Part shown: positions 17,139 to 26,684 of the stretch, piece by piece | How positions within the stretch are numbered: the stretch's first letter is position 1 | Layout of the letters: the number at the start of each line of letters is the position of its first letter | Source of the DNA: Dyadobacter diqingensis | GTDB taxonomy: Bacteria > Bacteroidota > Bacteroidia > Cytophagales > Spirosomataceae | Assembly: GCF_024220585.1 (NCBI RefSeq) | Contig: NZ_JAMXKF010000001.1 | Span: forward strand, 868,001-932,000 | Reading direction: 5' to 3' | DNA length: 64,000 nucleotides | Notes under the pieces: model-generated | Told to the model about the DNA's origin: nothing | Databases searched by the model: none | The model's input: the letters and a program-made list of their open reading frames with translations, nothing else | Position numbers and translations under genes: made by a program

Positions 17139-17894
17139 TCAATTCTGAAACTTCTGAATCGAATTGTTGATTTTTTCAATCCGGTCGGTGGTGACGGGAT
17201 GTTTTGCAGCCATGTCAGTATTTTCCTTGATCGTTTGTAATACGCTGACGAGTGATTTTGGATCAAATCCTGCTCTCACCATGTACTGAATGCCCAAATC
17301 ATCTGCTTCTATTTCATCCTCCCGGTCGTATGTCAGCGCTGTAAAATCTTTGAGATATTTTGCCGTTTGCCTGGCTGTGTAATTGATTCTGGTTACTTGG
17401 TTCGTATCGCCAGGCATGTCCAGAAAGCTCCTTCTTAAAATCTTTTCCGATGCATGTCTGCCAATTACATGCCCGATTTCATGACTCAGAACGCCTGCCA
17501 ATTCATTATCGGTTTTAAGGTTTTTAAACAAACCGCTTGTCATAAATATCTGGCCGCCGGGTAACGCAAAGATACTTACTGATTGGGAGTCAGCTAAAAT
17601 GTGGAAGTCAAACTGATAAGGCGATTTTCCGGCAGATGAAGTTGCCACGAGTTTTCTTCCGATGCGCTTTATTTTTTCCTGCAATAGGCGGTCTCTGAAT
17701 AACCCGCCAAATTCTGCTACCAGCTGGGGAGCGCATTCTATGCCCAGGTTTACTTCCTGTTCAGGGGATAGACTTATTGCCTGCGCTTTGCCGGTTTGGG
17801 GATTAATTTGTTTTTTTCTGAAAATGAAAAGGCTGCTTATCGCTGCGATCGCGATAATAGGAATGATGATAAAAGCTGCTTTCGAGATTTTCAT
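17139..17894 (-). CDS. M48-family membrane-anchored metallopeptidase
   Basis: This 251-residue protein has an N-terminal membrane anchor or signal sequence (residues 5-25). The zinc-binding HExxH is LSHEIGHVIGRH (H138, E139, H142), with the third ligand likely Glu in EADDLG (E196). The gluzincin arrangement and the FALPGGQIFMTSGL stretch are typical of M48/Ste24-HtpX/BepA-like peptidases involved in envelope protein quality control. The catalytic domain is on the periplasmic side if the N-terminal segment is an uncleaved anchor. The substrate is unknown. Confidence 0.88.
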   Translation of the reverse strand: MKISKAAFIIIPIIAIAAISSLFIFRKKQINPQTGKAQAISLSPEQEVNLGIECAPQLVAEFGGLFRDRLLQEKIKRIGRKLVATSSAGKSPYQFDFHILADSQSVSIFALPGGQIFMTSGLFKNLKTDNELAGVLSHEIGHVIGRHASEKILRRSFLDMPGDTNQVTRINYTARQTAKYLKDFTALTYDREDEIEADDLGIQYMVRAGFDPKSLVSVLQTIKENTDMAAKHPVTTDRIEKINNSIQKFQN

Positions 17895-17907
17895 TTTGCT
17901 ATTTATT

Positions 17908-18020
17908 CAACGGATTGAAATCCGTTGCTACAATATCGGTCTTGCCTACGGCAATGGTTCGTTCGTTGTAAGTGTAAAAAGTTGCTGTGATATCGGCTTG
18001 GCTATGGTTCGTTGTAAATG
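17908..18020. repeat. extragenic palindrome with partially duplicated downstream segment
   Basis: A 9-bp perfect palindrome (CAACGGATT at 17908-17916 and AATCCGTTG at 17919-17927) is followed by CTACAATATCGGTCTTGCC. A second, degenerate copy of the next segment follows: ATATCGG, ATGGTTCGTTGTAA and TGTAAAAAG recur about 50-60 bases later. Similar palindrome-plus-CAATATCG elements occur as dispersed repeats in Cytophagales as I recall; unverified here. Confidence 0.5.
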
Positions 18021-18021
18021 T

Positions 18022-18052
18022 AAAAAGTCCTGTGCAAAACACAGGACTTTTT
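18022..18052. terminator. hairpin terminator downstream of metX
   Basis: Perfect 13-bp arms (AAAAAGTCCTGTG at 18022-18034 and CACAGGACTTTTT at 18040-18052) with a 5-base loop lie 20 bases past the metX stop, with a run of T on the minus-strand product. Confidence 0.85.
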
Positions 18053-18071
18053 GTGACAACAGAAACCGGAT

Positions 18072-19124
18072 TTAGCTGATTTTTGCGATTTGCAGCTGTC
18101 CGTTGGTTTCCTGCCAGGCGCGGATCACCTGTGTCAATTGTTTATATTCAATCAAAAATCCGTCGTGGCCATACAAGGAATCAATTTCCTGAAAAACTGC
18201 GTCAGGAATATGTCTTGCCACAAATTGCTGCTCCGTGAGCGGAAACAACAGGTCCGATTTTATTCCTAAAACCAGTGTTTTGGCTCTTACCAGTCCGAGC
18301 GCATGCACAATCCCGCCCCGGTTTCTTCCCACATTATGAGAATCCATAATTTTAGAAAGTGCCCAGTAAGAATATGCGTTGAAACGGTTTACAAATTTAT
18401 CACCCTGATATTGCTGGTACGACGATGCTCTGAAATCATCAATCTGATCCGGATTATCCCGGGCTTGTGTAAAGTTATAGGTATCATAGTTGCGGTAAGA
18501 AAGCAACGCCATCGAACGTGCCGCGCGCATGCCCATTTTACCGGCATCTTCATGATTTTCTTTCCAGGTCTGATCTGCTTCAATAGCCATCCGTTGTGAC
18601 TCATTGAACGCAACACCCCATGGAGAGTGCAGTGCATTGGATGCAATTAAAATCAGTTCTTCAAATAAATCGGGAACCTCAACCGCCCATTCAAGCGCCT
18701 GTTGCCCTCCCAATGATCCTCCGATACACATTTTAATTTTACGTATGTTAAGCTCCTGACGCAGGATTTCCAGCGTACCTACCACATCCTTAACCGTTAT
18801 GATTGGAAAATCATGAAAATATGGTTTTTGCGTAATAGGATTCACAGACAGCGGTCCGGTAGATCCATAAGCCGATCCCAGAACGTTAACACAGATAATA
18901 AAATCTTTCTCTGAATTGAAATATTTCCCGTCACCTACCAAGCCATCCCACCATTCAGCGGCATTGGAGTTTCCGGTTAATGCATGACATATCCAGACAA
19001 TGTTATCATCTTCCGGATTTCTGGTACCGTAGGTGGTGTACGATAGTTCAAAACCAGGTAGTTCACGTCCCAATTCCAATGAATAGGCATAGGGATATCT
19101 AAAAATCTTTTGTTCCGCTTGCAT
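18072..19124 (-). CDS. metX: homoserine O-acetyltransferase MetX
   Basis: This 350-residue alpha/beta hydrolase-fold enzyme activates homoserine with acetyl-CoA in methionine synthesis. The nucleophile elbow GGSLGGQQALEWA is near residue 143, and the Asp/His of the triad fit IKSDLLFP and LYGHDGFLIEY near the C-terminus. Early motifs LSYTTYG and VWICHALTGNSNA are typical. ATG 19124 is chosen over an in-frame TTG at 19133. It lies downstream of metY on the same strand with a hairpin between them, and is presumably also under the S-box upstream. It could in principle use succinyl-CoA, but the MetY neighbour favours acetyl. Confidence 0.93.
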   Translation of the reverse strand: MQAEQKIFRYPYAYSLELGRELPGFELSYTTYGTRNPEDDNIVWICHALTGNSNAAEWWDGLVGDGKYFNSEKDFIICVNVLGSAYGSTGPLSVNPITQKPYFHDFPIITVKDVVGTLEILRQELNIRKIKMCIGGSLGGQQALEWAVEVPDLFEELILIASNALHSPWGVAFNESQRMAIEADQTWKENHEDAGKMGMRAARSMALLSYRNYDTYNFTQARDNPDQIDDFRASSYQQYQGDKFVNRFNAYSYWALSKIMDSHNVGRNRGGIVHALGLVRAKTLVLGIKSDLLFPLTEQQFVARHIPDAVFQEIDSLYGHDGFLIEYKQLTQVIRAWQETNGQLQIAKIS

Positions 19125-19166
19125 ACGTGCCAAAGCACAAAGTTTAAATTCTACAACTATTTAATG

Positions 19167-19199
19167 GTGATGAAGCAGCTTCAAAAGCTGCTTCATCAC
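19167..19199 (-). terminator. intercistronic hairpin between metY and metX
   Basis: Perfect 15-bp arms (GTGATGAAGCAGCTT at 19167-19181, AAGCTGCTTCATCAC at 19185-19199) with a 3-base loop begin 6 bases after the metY stop. No long T run follows, so it may be a partial terminator or an mRNA-stabilising stem that sets the metY:metX ratio. Confidence 0.65.
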
Positions 19200-19204
19200 A
19201 GATT

Positions 19205-20527
<1,323 letters not shown>

Positions 20528-20700
20528 TTATTTGTGCGGCAAATATTTAGTAATGACAACAGATTTAAAAAAATCAGCAAAACTTTCAGAACGAGACAAC
20601 ATGCAGGTATTGCCTTGAAAAGCATTGCTTATCAAATGAAGATATGAGGATAAAGCCCTCCGGCTGGCGGAATTTTCTTGTAATAAGTTCATGCGCGTTT

Positions 20701-20811
20701 GATTTTATATCTCCTAAAATAGCTTAGGTGGGAATTAGCACCTTTCTCCGACGCAGGAGTAGGTTGCCAGAGGTTCGTAGAGCCCATTCTCTCGCCTCTT
20801 CTTTATAAATC
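20701..20811 (-). ncRNA. SAM-I (S-box) riboswitch upstream of metY
   Basis: On the minus strand this region shows the conserved S-box order: P1 5' strand GATTTATAAAG, then GAGAGAATGGGCTC, ACGAACCTCTGGCAACC (the P2/kink-turn and pseudoknot region with the invariant GGCAACC), a variable stem (ACTCCTGCGTCGGAG), AAAGGTGCTAATTCC (invariant GGTGCTAATTCC), a P4 hairpin (CTAAGCTATTTTAG) and the P1 3' strand ending TATAAAATC. S-box aptamers bind S-adenosylmethionine and switch off methionine genes. It lies about 190 bases before the metY ATG. No classic intrinsic terminator is obvious between them, so the output could be translational. Confidence 0.9.
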
Positions 20812-20981
20812 AACCGCTGAAATGTGAAGCGAATTGACTTGATGTTGCAATAATAAGCCCGGAAGCCCGGAAAACCAAATATCGCCTTTAAAATTTGCCT
20901 AAAACAAAAAACGAAAATTTCGTATTCGGGGTCTTTTTTGGCTTTCCATCATTTTCACTTCCAGCCTTCATCCCTTTATTC

Positions 20982-20989
20982 TATCTTTG
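20982..20989 (+). promoter_or_regulatory. putative -7 box for the DUF721 gene
   Basis: TATCTTTG matches TAnnTTTG, 16 bases before ATG 21006, which supports that start. The 493-base gap 20513-21005 otherwise holds the S-box leader and no other gene I can support. Confidence 0.4.
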
Positions 20990-21005
20990 CAGAAAGTATC
21001 TTTTT

Positions 21006-21332
21006 ATGGCCATACATTATCGTTTCGACAAAGAAAAATCTTCCAGAAAACCTGGGATTACTCCGCTAAAAGAAGCGATTGATCAGATGTTGGACCGCTA
21101 CAAACTAAGAAGCCGGTTTGACCAGTCGTATGTGGTGGCACATTGGGATAAAATTATGGGCGCGGCCATCGCTTCCCGAACCAAAAGTATCTATATCAAG
21201 GACCGTATTCTGTTTCTTCAGATCGAATCGGCACCTTTGCGCAACGAACTCGTTCGTGCCAAATCCAAAATCATCGAACTCATTAACCGCGAAATGAAAT
21301 CTGATCTGGTAGAAGATGTGGTATTTATCTGA
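21006..21332 (+). CDS. DUF721 (DciA-like) domain protein
   Basis: This is a 108-residue soluble protein. The open frame runs further upstream, but the hydrophobic upstream translation is unlike the family, and ATG 21006 (MAIHYRFDKEKSS) follows a -7 box. The core contains LKEAIDQMLDRYKLRSRFDQ, VVAHWDKIMGAAIASRT and LFLQIESAPLRNELV, matching DUF721 proteins, a family that includes DciA, the loader of replicative helicase in many bacteria. Whether this copy acts as a helicase loader or is another DUF721 protein cannot be told from sequence alone. Confidence 0.8.
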   Translation: MAIHYRFDKEKSSRKPGITPLKEAIDQMLDRYKLRSRFDQSYVVAHWDKIMGAAIASRTKSIYIKDRILFLQIESAPLRNELVRAKSKIIELINREMKSDLVEDVVFI

Positions 21333-21401
21333 ACTTATCAAGCATCATTTCTCAATTTAGCTGCACACTAACGCATACCCAGCACTGCCCAATTTACAAA
21401 T

Positions 21402-22337
21402 ATGCCCACCATACAAATTCCGCCCTTTTTACAACCAGGTGATAAAATAGGGATTGTTGCGCCCGCAAGCTGTATCCGCTACGAAGACATACTTCCGGGA
21501 ATAAGTTTGCTGCGTGACCAGTGGAAATTAAAGATCGTTGAAGGAAAAACTTTAAAATCCGCTTACAACCAGTTTTCAGCAACGGATGCGGAGCGTCTCG
21601 ACGACCTGCAAACGATGCTCGACGATCCTTCTATCAAAGCTGTCATCGCCGCCCGCGGTGGTTATGGCTGCTCCCGGATTATCGATCAGATCGATTTTAC
21701 ACATTTTATTAAATCGCCGAAATGGATCGTCGGGTTCAGCGACCTTACAGTTATTCTTTCTCAGTTGTATCAGCTGGGTTATGCAGGCATACACGCGCCC
21801 ATGGTAAAATCCATGACACTGGAAGGTGCTGAAAAAGGTGCCGAGTCTTTGCGGCAACTTTTGTTTGGCGAACTTCCGGGTTATTCTGTGGCCCCTCATG
21901 CGTTCAATAAAACAGGCAGCGTTGTAGCAGAAATGGTAGGTGGAAATCTTTGTCTGCTTGCCCATATGATTGGTTCACCAACCCAGATTGATACCGAAGG
22001 CAAGATTCTTTTTATTGAGGATGTCAACGAATATCTTTATAACCTGGACCGCATGATGATCCAGATGAAACGTGCAGGAAAGCTGAGCCATCTGGCCGGA
22101 TTAATTGTAGGGCAATTTACCGATATGCGTGATAATTCCAGTCCTTCGTTTGGAAAAACGGCTTACGAGATCATTCACGAACATATTGCGGAATATGATT
22201 ACCCGGTTTCCTTTGACTTTCCGGTTGGCCATGTGGCAGATAACCGCGCCATCGGTGTCGGAATGAATGCTTACCTTGACGTAAATAAAGAGGGTGTGGA
22301 GCTGCACTTTTTGTCATCGGCACCCACGATTATATAA
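21402..22337 (+). CDS. LD-carboxypeptidase (peptidase family S66)
   Basis: This 311-residue S66 serine peptidase removes the terminal D-Ala from L,D-bonds of muropeptide tetrapeptides in cell-wall recycling. Motifs are LQPGDKIGIVAPAS (10-23), AARGGYGCSRIIDQID (83-98) and the nucleophile in GFSDLTVIL (S113); the C-terminal domain has EDVNEYLYNLDRMM with the conserved acid and GHVADNRAIGVG with the catalytic His. No signal peptide is seen, so it is probably cytoplasmic. It lies 11 bases before the SDR that follows. Confidence 0.9.
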   Translation: MPTIQIPPFLQPGDKIGIVAPASCIRYEDILPGISLLRDQWKLKIVEGKTLKSAYNQFSATDAERLDDLQTMLDDPSIKAVIAARGGYGCSRIIDQIDFTHFIKSPKWIVGFSDLTVILSQLYQLGYAGIHAPMVKSMTLEGAEKGAESLRQLLFGELPGYSVAPHAFNKTGSVVAEMVGGNLCLLAHMIGSPTQIDTEGKILFIEDVNEYLYNLDRMMIQMKRAGKLSHLAGLIVGQFTDMRDNSSPSFGKTAYEIIHEHIAEYDYPVSFDFPVGHVADNRAIGVGMNAYLDVNKEGVELHFLSSAPTII

Positions 22338-22348
22338 ATCATTTTAGA

Positions 22349-23149
22349 ATGGATACTTTTCAAAATAAAGTAGTTTGGATAACAGGCGCGTCGTCAGGCA
22401 TTGGAGAGGCCATTGCGATGGCATTTGCCAAAGAAGGTGCAAAACTGGTGTTGACAGCAAGAAGAGCAGAAGAACTTGAAAGAGTGAAAGTACGTACCGG
22501 ACTGCCCGATTCTTCAGTGCTGATTTTGCCTCTGGACGTGACTGAATTTGACAAAGCAACTGATGCCGCAGCCAAAATCATCCAGACTTTCCAACGAATC
22601 GATATCATGGTTCATAACGCGGGTGTGAGCCAGCGTTCCTATATAAAGGACACCGATCTGGATGTTTACAGAAAATTGATGGACGTCAATTTTTACAGTA
22701 CCGTCGCCTTGACAAAAGCTGTTTTACCTTACATGATTAAACAGCAAAGCGGTCATTTCATTGTAATCAGCAGTGTTGCAGGAAAAATCGGCACCATTAT
22801 GCGGTCGGGATATAATGCTTCCAAACATGCCTTACACGGTTTTTACGATTCACTACGCGCTGAATCTTATAACGATAACATTAAAGTAACGACTATTTGT
22901 CCGGGTTACATCAGAACAAATGTTTCTGTAAACGCGCTGGATGAAAACGGTGGTAAATTTGGTAAAATGGATACCAATCAGGAAAACGGAATTCCGCCGG
23001 AAGAATGTGCCAGACAAATACTAAACGCCGTCAGAAAAGACAAAAAGGAGATTTATATCGGAGGCCTAAAAGAGGTCGCTGCAATTTATCTGAAAAGATT
23101 TTTCCCGAGCCTGCTGTTTGACCAGGTGCGTAAGAATATACCAGAGTAA
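22349..23149 (+). CDS. short-chain dehydrogenase/reductase (DHRS7-like)
   Basis: This 266-residue SDR has the cofactor loop TGASSGIGEAIA (12-23), HNAG near residue 89 in place of the usual NNAG, catalytic Ser in VISSVAGKIG and YxxxK in YNASKHALHGF. PGYIRTNVSVNAL follows. The C-terminus has a longer tail with KEIYIGGLKEVAAIYLKRFFPSL that could be membrane-associated, as in DHRS7-type lipid dehydrogenases. The gene follows the LD-carboxypeptidase by 11 bases and is probably co-transcribed with it. The substrate is unknown. Confidence 0.85.
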   Translation: MDTFQNKVVWITGASSGIGEAIAMAFAKEGAKLVLTARRAEELERVKVRTGLPDSSVLILPLDVTEFDKATDAAAKIIQTFQRIDIMVHNAGVSQRSYIKDTDLDVYRKLMDVNFYSTVALTKAVLPYMIKQQSGHFIVISSVAGKIGTIMRSGYNASKHALHGFYDSLRAESYNDNIKVTTICPGYIRTNVSVNALDENGGKFGKMDTNQENGIPPEECARQILNAVRKDKKEIYIGGLKEVAAIYLKRFFPSLLFDQVRKNIPE

Positions 23150-23250
23150 TTGTTAATTATTAAGGGTTAATTGTTAATGATGGCCATGCCGTGGTGGTTT
23201 GTGATTAGTCAATATTTGAATAAGGAATGGATCGTTGCTTAAAATTCAAG

Positions 23251-23300
23251 AAGAGAAGCCAACTTTTGAAAAAGGGTCACGCCCAATGTTGACTTCTCTT
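23251..23300. terminator. hairpin between SDR and four-helix-bundle genes
   Basis: Arms AAGAGAAGCCAAC (23251-23263) and GTTGACTTCTCTT (23288-23300) pair with one mismatch; inside is a smaller GGG/CCC hairpin. It can terminate both the plus-strand SDR and the minus-strand gene ending at 23351. Confidence 0.65.
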
Positions 23301-23350
23301 AGTTCAATCAATATTACTTTTACTCGTTCTAATAATAGATGTCAGCAGCT

Positions 23351-23659
23351 TTATGATTTCGACGGCGTCTTAATTGATGCTGCCAAATTGTTCTTTTGTA
23401 AGATATCTGTTGCAACTAATAATTCAAGCCAATAAATCGTCTCGTTGATTTCTTTTTGAGCGATGGCCATTTTGTGTCTGAAATCAGGTTTTGTTTCAGC
23501 ATGTTCTGCTTCCCGAACCATCGCCCCTACACTGGTGCCTCTTCTCAGTAACTGCTTGGATAAAACATATTCTTTTTTAGCGCCGGTCAAATGTTGATAA
23601 AGCCTGATAACCCGCACCGCAAAAGCATAACTTTTATCTTTTACAATATTTTCTTTCAT
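23351..23659 (-). CDS. four-helix-bundle protein (23S rRNA intervening-sequence type)
   Basis: This is a 102-residue helical protein; ATG 23659 (MKENIVKDKSYAFAVRVIRLYQ) is chosen over an in-frame upstream start. Features are LSKQLLRRGTSVGAMVREAEHAETKPDF and MAIAQKEINETIYWLELL, the classic pattern of the four-helix-bundle family first seen in insertions within 23S rRNA genes and now common as stand-alone genes in Bacteroidota. Function is not known; RNA or protein binding as a pentamer has been proposed for the family. The gene is isolated and flanked on both sides by TTAACAATTAAC-type repeats. Confidence 0.85.
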   Translation of the reverse strand: MKENIVKDKSYAFAVRVIRLYQHLTGAKKEYVLSKQLLRRGTSVGAMVREAEHAETKPDFRHKMAIAQKEINETIYWLELLVATDILQKNNLAASIKTPSKS

Positions 23660-23756
23660 GAGTGTGTGCATTAAACTAAGCGTTACTATAATAGACAAGC
23701 GTTAACAGTCAATCACAAAAAGTCAGCCCTTATTGAAACCGAAATTCATCAATAAT

Positions 23757-23883
23757 TACCCCCTATCACCAACCATAATCGAACAAACCACCATTAACCG
23801 TTAACAATTAACAATTACTCCCCACCGCCAACCACTATGGAACTAGCCCCCATTAACAATTAACCCTTAACAATTAACAATTA
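23757..23883. repeat. degenerate tandem repeat with TTAACAATTAACAATTA cores
   Basis: Two units of roughly 65 bases each share AATTAC-CCC...CCAACCA...GAAC...CCATTAAC and end in an identical TTAACAATTAACAATTA (23801-23817 and 23867-23883). The second core contains the stop codon of the minus-strand amidohydrolase at 23881-23883. An inverted relative lies at about 23147-23180. Confidence 0.65.
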
Positions 23884-25185
23884 TTTCCTCTTCTTCTCCA
23901 GATAATCAATCGTCAACCTGCTGAGTGAGCGGACGCCCAACACCATTCCGCTATCGTCGATGAAGAAATCAGGCGTGTGGTGCGCTGCGGCTGTCAGCGG
24001 ATCTTTTCCTTTCGGCATCCCTCCCAGGAAGAAGAAAAAACCAGGTACTTTTTGCTGGTAATATGAAAAATCTTCTGCACCTGTAACAGCCGGAATCAGC
24101 TTCACATTGTCTTTTCCTGCCACATTTTGCAGGGTACCAATCATCTCTTCTGTTAAAGGAATATCATTGAAAGTAACCGGATAAAGTGTTGTAATCTTTA
24201 CATCCGCTTTGGCACCCGCGCTTTCTGCAATATTGGTTGCAATATCAGTCACGCGCTTATGCACTTTTGTGTGCATCTCCTCATCAAAAGTCCTGATCGT
24301 ACCAATCATCTTTACCTGCTCAGGAATAATATTCTGTCTGACACCTCCGTTAATGGCTCCGATCGTTACCACTGCCGGTGCTTTGGTAATATCCAAGTTG
24401 CGGCTCACGATGGTTTGTAAACCCATCACAATTTGAGAAGAAGTGACAATCGGGTCAACACCAGACCATGGATATGCTCCGTGTGTCTGCACACCTTTTA
24501 CATCAATACTGAAAAAATCCACAGCGGCCATGGTGGCACCCGGCTTGTAGGTAATTTTTCCAACTTCAGTCTGGGAATTAATATGAAGACCGAAAATGAC
24601 ATCCACCTTCGGATTTTCCAGCACACCTTCCTTAATCATTAACTTTGCTCCACCCTCTTCACCTTCCGGTGCTCCTTCTTCCGCTGGCTGGAAAATAAAC
24701 TTAACCGTTCCCTTGATATCACTTTTCATAGAAGCCAGCACTTCCGCAACACCCATCAAAATCGATATGTGTGTATCGTGTCCACAGGCGTGCATCACGC
24801 CAACCTTCTGTCCATTATAGTCCGTTGTGACTGTCGACTTAAAAGGAACATCAACCCTTTCCGTTACAGGCAGACCATCCATATCCGCACGAAGTGCCAC
24901 AACTGGTCCTGGCTTCCCTCCTTTCAATAAGCCAACCACACCCGTATGCCCGACACCTGTCTGCACTTCGATTCCCAGACTTTTAAGATGTTTTGCAATC
25001 TTCTCCGCGGTTTTAAACTCGCGGTTTCCAAGTTCCGGATTTTGATGAAAGTCTCGTCTCCACTCAACAATTTTAGGTTCAAGCGATTGCGCCTTCTGGT
25101 CGACTTTAACGTTAAGCGGTGATTGTGCGAAAACAAAAGCGGGTGAAAAACCTAGCGAGAGTAACAGGAATAGTCGTTGCTTCAT
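23881..25185 (-). CDS. secreted M20-family amidohydrolase
   Basis: This 434-residue protein has a signal peptide (MKQRLFLLLSLGFSPAFVFA, 1-20); ATG 25185 is chosen because the longer open frame upstream would bury it. The M20D amidohydrolase core has HACGHDTHISILMG (zinc ligands Cys/His), FQPAEEG and GGVRQNIIP, with a conserved late His in AAAHHTPDFF. Relatives include IAA-amino-acid hydrolase, hippurate hydrolase and N-acyl amino acid amidohydrolases, so it probably cleaves amide-linked amino acids in the periplasm. It follows a SusC/D operon on the same strand but is separated from it by a terminator and 183 bases. Confidence 0.9.
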   Translation of the reverse strand: MKQRLFLLLSLGFSPAFVFAQSPLNVKVDQKAQSLEPKIVEWRRDFHQNPELGNREFKTAEKIAKHLKSLGIEVQTGVGHTGVVGLLKGGKPGPVVALRADMDGLPVTERVDVPFKSTVTTDYNGQKVGVMHACGHDTHISILMGVAEVLASMKSDIKGTVKFIFQPAEEGAPEGEEGGAKLMIKEGVLENPKVDVIFGLHINSQTEVGKITYKPGATMAAVDFFSIDVKGVQTHGAYPWSGVDPIVTSSQIVMGLQTIVSRNLDITKAPAVVTIGAINGGVRQNIIPEQVKMIGTIRTFDEEMHTKVHKRVTDIATNIAESAGAKADVKITTLYPVTFNDIPLTEEMIGTLQNVAGKDNVKLIPAVTGAEDFSYYQQKVPGFFFFLGGMPKGKDPLTAAAHHTPDFFIDDSGMVLGVRSLSRLTIDYLEKKRK

Positions 25186-25284
25186 GTGAAAGTTGGTGTA
25201 AGTTCTAAATGACTTTACCAAAATAGTGAAATAAACCGCTTCTCTGCCATCTGACGGTCGAACTTCTGTCAATTTAACCAAACA

Positions 25285-25319
25285 AAAAAGAGGCAACATC
25301 CTGGGATGCTCCTCTTTTT
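25285..25319 (-). terminator. terminator of the minus-strand SusC/D operon
   Basis: Arms AAAAAGAGG (25285-25293) and CCTCTTTTT (25311-25319) with an inner CATCC/GGATG stem, 50 bases past the stop of the last operon gene. The minus-strand transcript ends in a U run. Confidence 0.8.
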
Positions 25320-25368
25320 GCACTATTCAGATATTATTTAATCCTTTGAGATTATCAAGCTGATAAGA

Positions 25369-26016
25369 TCAATGTTCGTCTTCACGGAAACCTGTGCGAC
25401 GGTAACCGCGCAGGATATAAGGACCGTCCGGCTCAACAGCTGTTCCAGTCATTTTCCATACAACAGTGGTATCCGCTTTCCCGGCAACCGTAGCAATTTT
25501 ATACTCACTTGCCTGATACGTGTTAGCAACATAAGCACCTGTAATATGCAAGTACATGCTGTCTGTACGGGTTTTGGAAGGAGCAATGAAAGAATCCTTC
25601 AAAACTTTACCATCCGTGATTGTAACGGTTTGTGGAGTAGCTGAAAGCACCTTTTTACTTGTCCCCAATTTTACAACAGGTTTTCCTGCAGGAACAACTG
25701 GCTCTGCATAATCCAGATTAGGGCTGTTGGTTGAAGTAAAGGTAAGCGCGTTAGGATCAACAGTCAGTTTCGATTGCGCACCAAAAACATCATGATCAAT
25801 AAACCACATTTCTGTGGCCACATTGGCAGCGGTATTGGATGTCGTAAACAGATTATAGGAAACTACAACCTTATTATCTTCATCCAAGAGCTGCAAAAAC
25901 CATTCTCCGGACAGTTTTTGTGTTGCTGTTCCTCCAATACTTGGCTCGTCTCCCGCATCACAGGAAAACAAACCAAGTGCCAAAAAGAATAACCCTCCAT
26001 ATATTAACTTTTTCAT
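25369..26016 (-). CDS. lipoprotein in SusC/D operon (lipid-binding putative hydrolase-like)
   Basis: This 215-residue protein has a lipoprotein signal peptide with lipobox GLFSC (C19). The mature part is beta-rich and starts with SGEWFLQLLDEDNKVVVSYNLFTT, with WFIDHDVFGAQSKLTVD in the middle. This layout resembles the 'lipid-binding putative hydrolase' lipoproteins that follow SusD genes in Bacteroidota; I recall that resemblance but cannot confirm it. It is the last of four co-directional genes and probably sits on the outer leaflet beside the SusC/D complex, helping to bind or process the imported compound. Confidence 0.6.
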   Translation of the reverse strand: MKKLIYGGLFFLALGLFSCDAGDEPSIGGTATQKLSGEWFLQLLDEDNKVVVSYNLFTTSNTAANVATEMWFIDHDVFGAQSKLTVDPNALTFTSTNSPNLDYAEPVVPAGKPVVKLGTSKKVLSATPQTVTITDGKVLKDSFIAPSKTRTDSMYLHITGAYVANTYQASEYKIATVAGKADTTVVWKMTGTAVEPDGPYILRGYRRTGFREDEH

Positions 26017-26029
26017 ATTCTCTTTTTAG

Positions 26030-26665
26030 TTATTGTTTAACAAATGTCCGTACGGCATTCCCATACCCGCCGTTGATTACAGCCCAGCTGTATTTAACAC
26101 CTTCAACAATCGTAGCATTAATAGCTTCGAATGCATTACCCGGTGTTCTCTGGTAAGGTACTCCCAGTTTCCCCTTGTCGTAGTAGTAAAAATATACCCC
26201 TAAACTAGGATCTGTAACGGCAACACCACCAACATTGTCAGCATAAAACAAGTTACCTGATACGCGGGATACATTACTCACTCCAAACGCTCCGGCGTCT
26301 CTTTTATAGGCTCCTGAAATATCAACACCTTTTACAGCCGGTGCGATAACTCCAACATATCTGTACTCAGTAGAAGAATAACCGTCTTTATTCACAGCAT
26401 CATATTGAATGGTGTACACACCAGGTTTAGACACATCAACAGCACCGGAAGCCTTGGCCTGAATCTCGGTATCGCCTTCTTTGGCAACAACACCCGGATC
26501 AGCCCATGTACCTCCAACAGCGATTTCATTCCACTGTTCCCCTTTTAATGTTATAATCGGGAAATAAGTGATGTCGGATATACCCTCGGTCACTTTGTCG
26601 GGTTCGCAGGCAAAAAGTAATCCCGTCAGGACCAACATTGCCATATATTTTATTCCTTTTATCAT
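26030..26665 (-). CDS. surface lipoprotein with DUF5011-type Ig-like domain
   Basis: This 211-residue protein has a lipoprotein signal peptide (lipobox LLFAC, C20). Residues about 30-110 form an immunoglobulin-like domain of the bacterial DUF5011 type (GGTWADPGVVAKEGD, DVSKPGVYTIQYDAVNKDGYSSTEYRYVGV). The C-terminal half resembles the BT_2262-like domain found in SusC/D operons, but this is weaker. It sits 19 bases after the SusD gene and 13 bases before the next lipoprotein, so all are likely one transcript. A surface ligand-binding role is inferred. Confidence 0.7.
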   Translation of the reverse strand: MIKGIKYMAMLVLTGLLFACEPDKVTEGISDITYFPIITLKGEQWNEIAVGGTWADPGVVAKEGDTEIQAKASGAVDVSKPGVYTIQYDAVNKDGYSSTEYRYVGVIAPAVKGVDISGAYKRDAGAFGVSNVSRVSGNLFYADNVGGVAVTDPSLGVYFYYYDKGKLGVPYQRTPGNAFEAINATIVEGVKYSWAVINGGYGNAVRTFVKQ

Positions 26666-26684
26666 GATCTTTTTCTATTAAAGG

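Noticed and set aside
23757..23883. CRISPR array
   Set aside because: The repeats are degenerate AT-rich words without regular unique spacers, and no cas gene is in the window.
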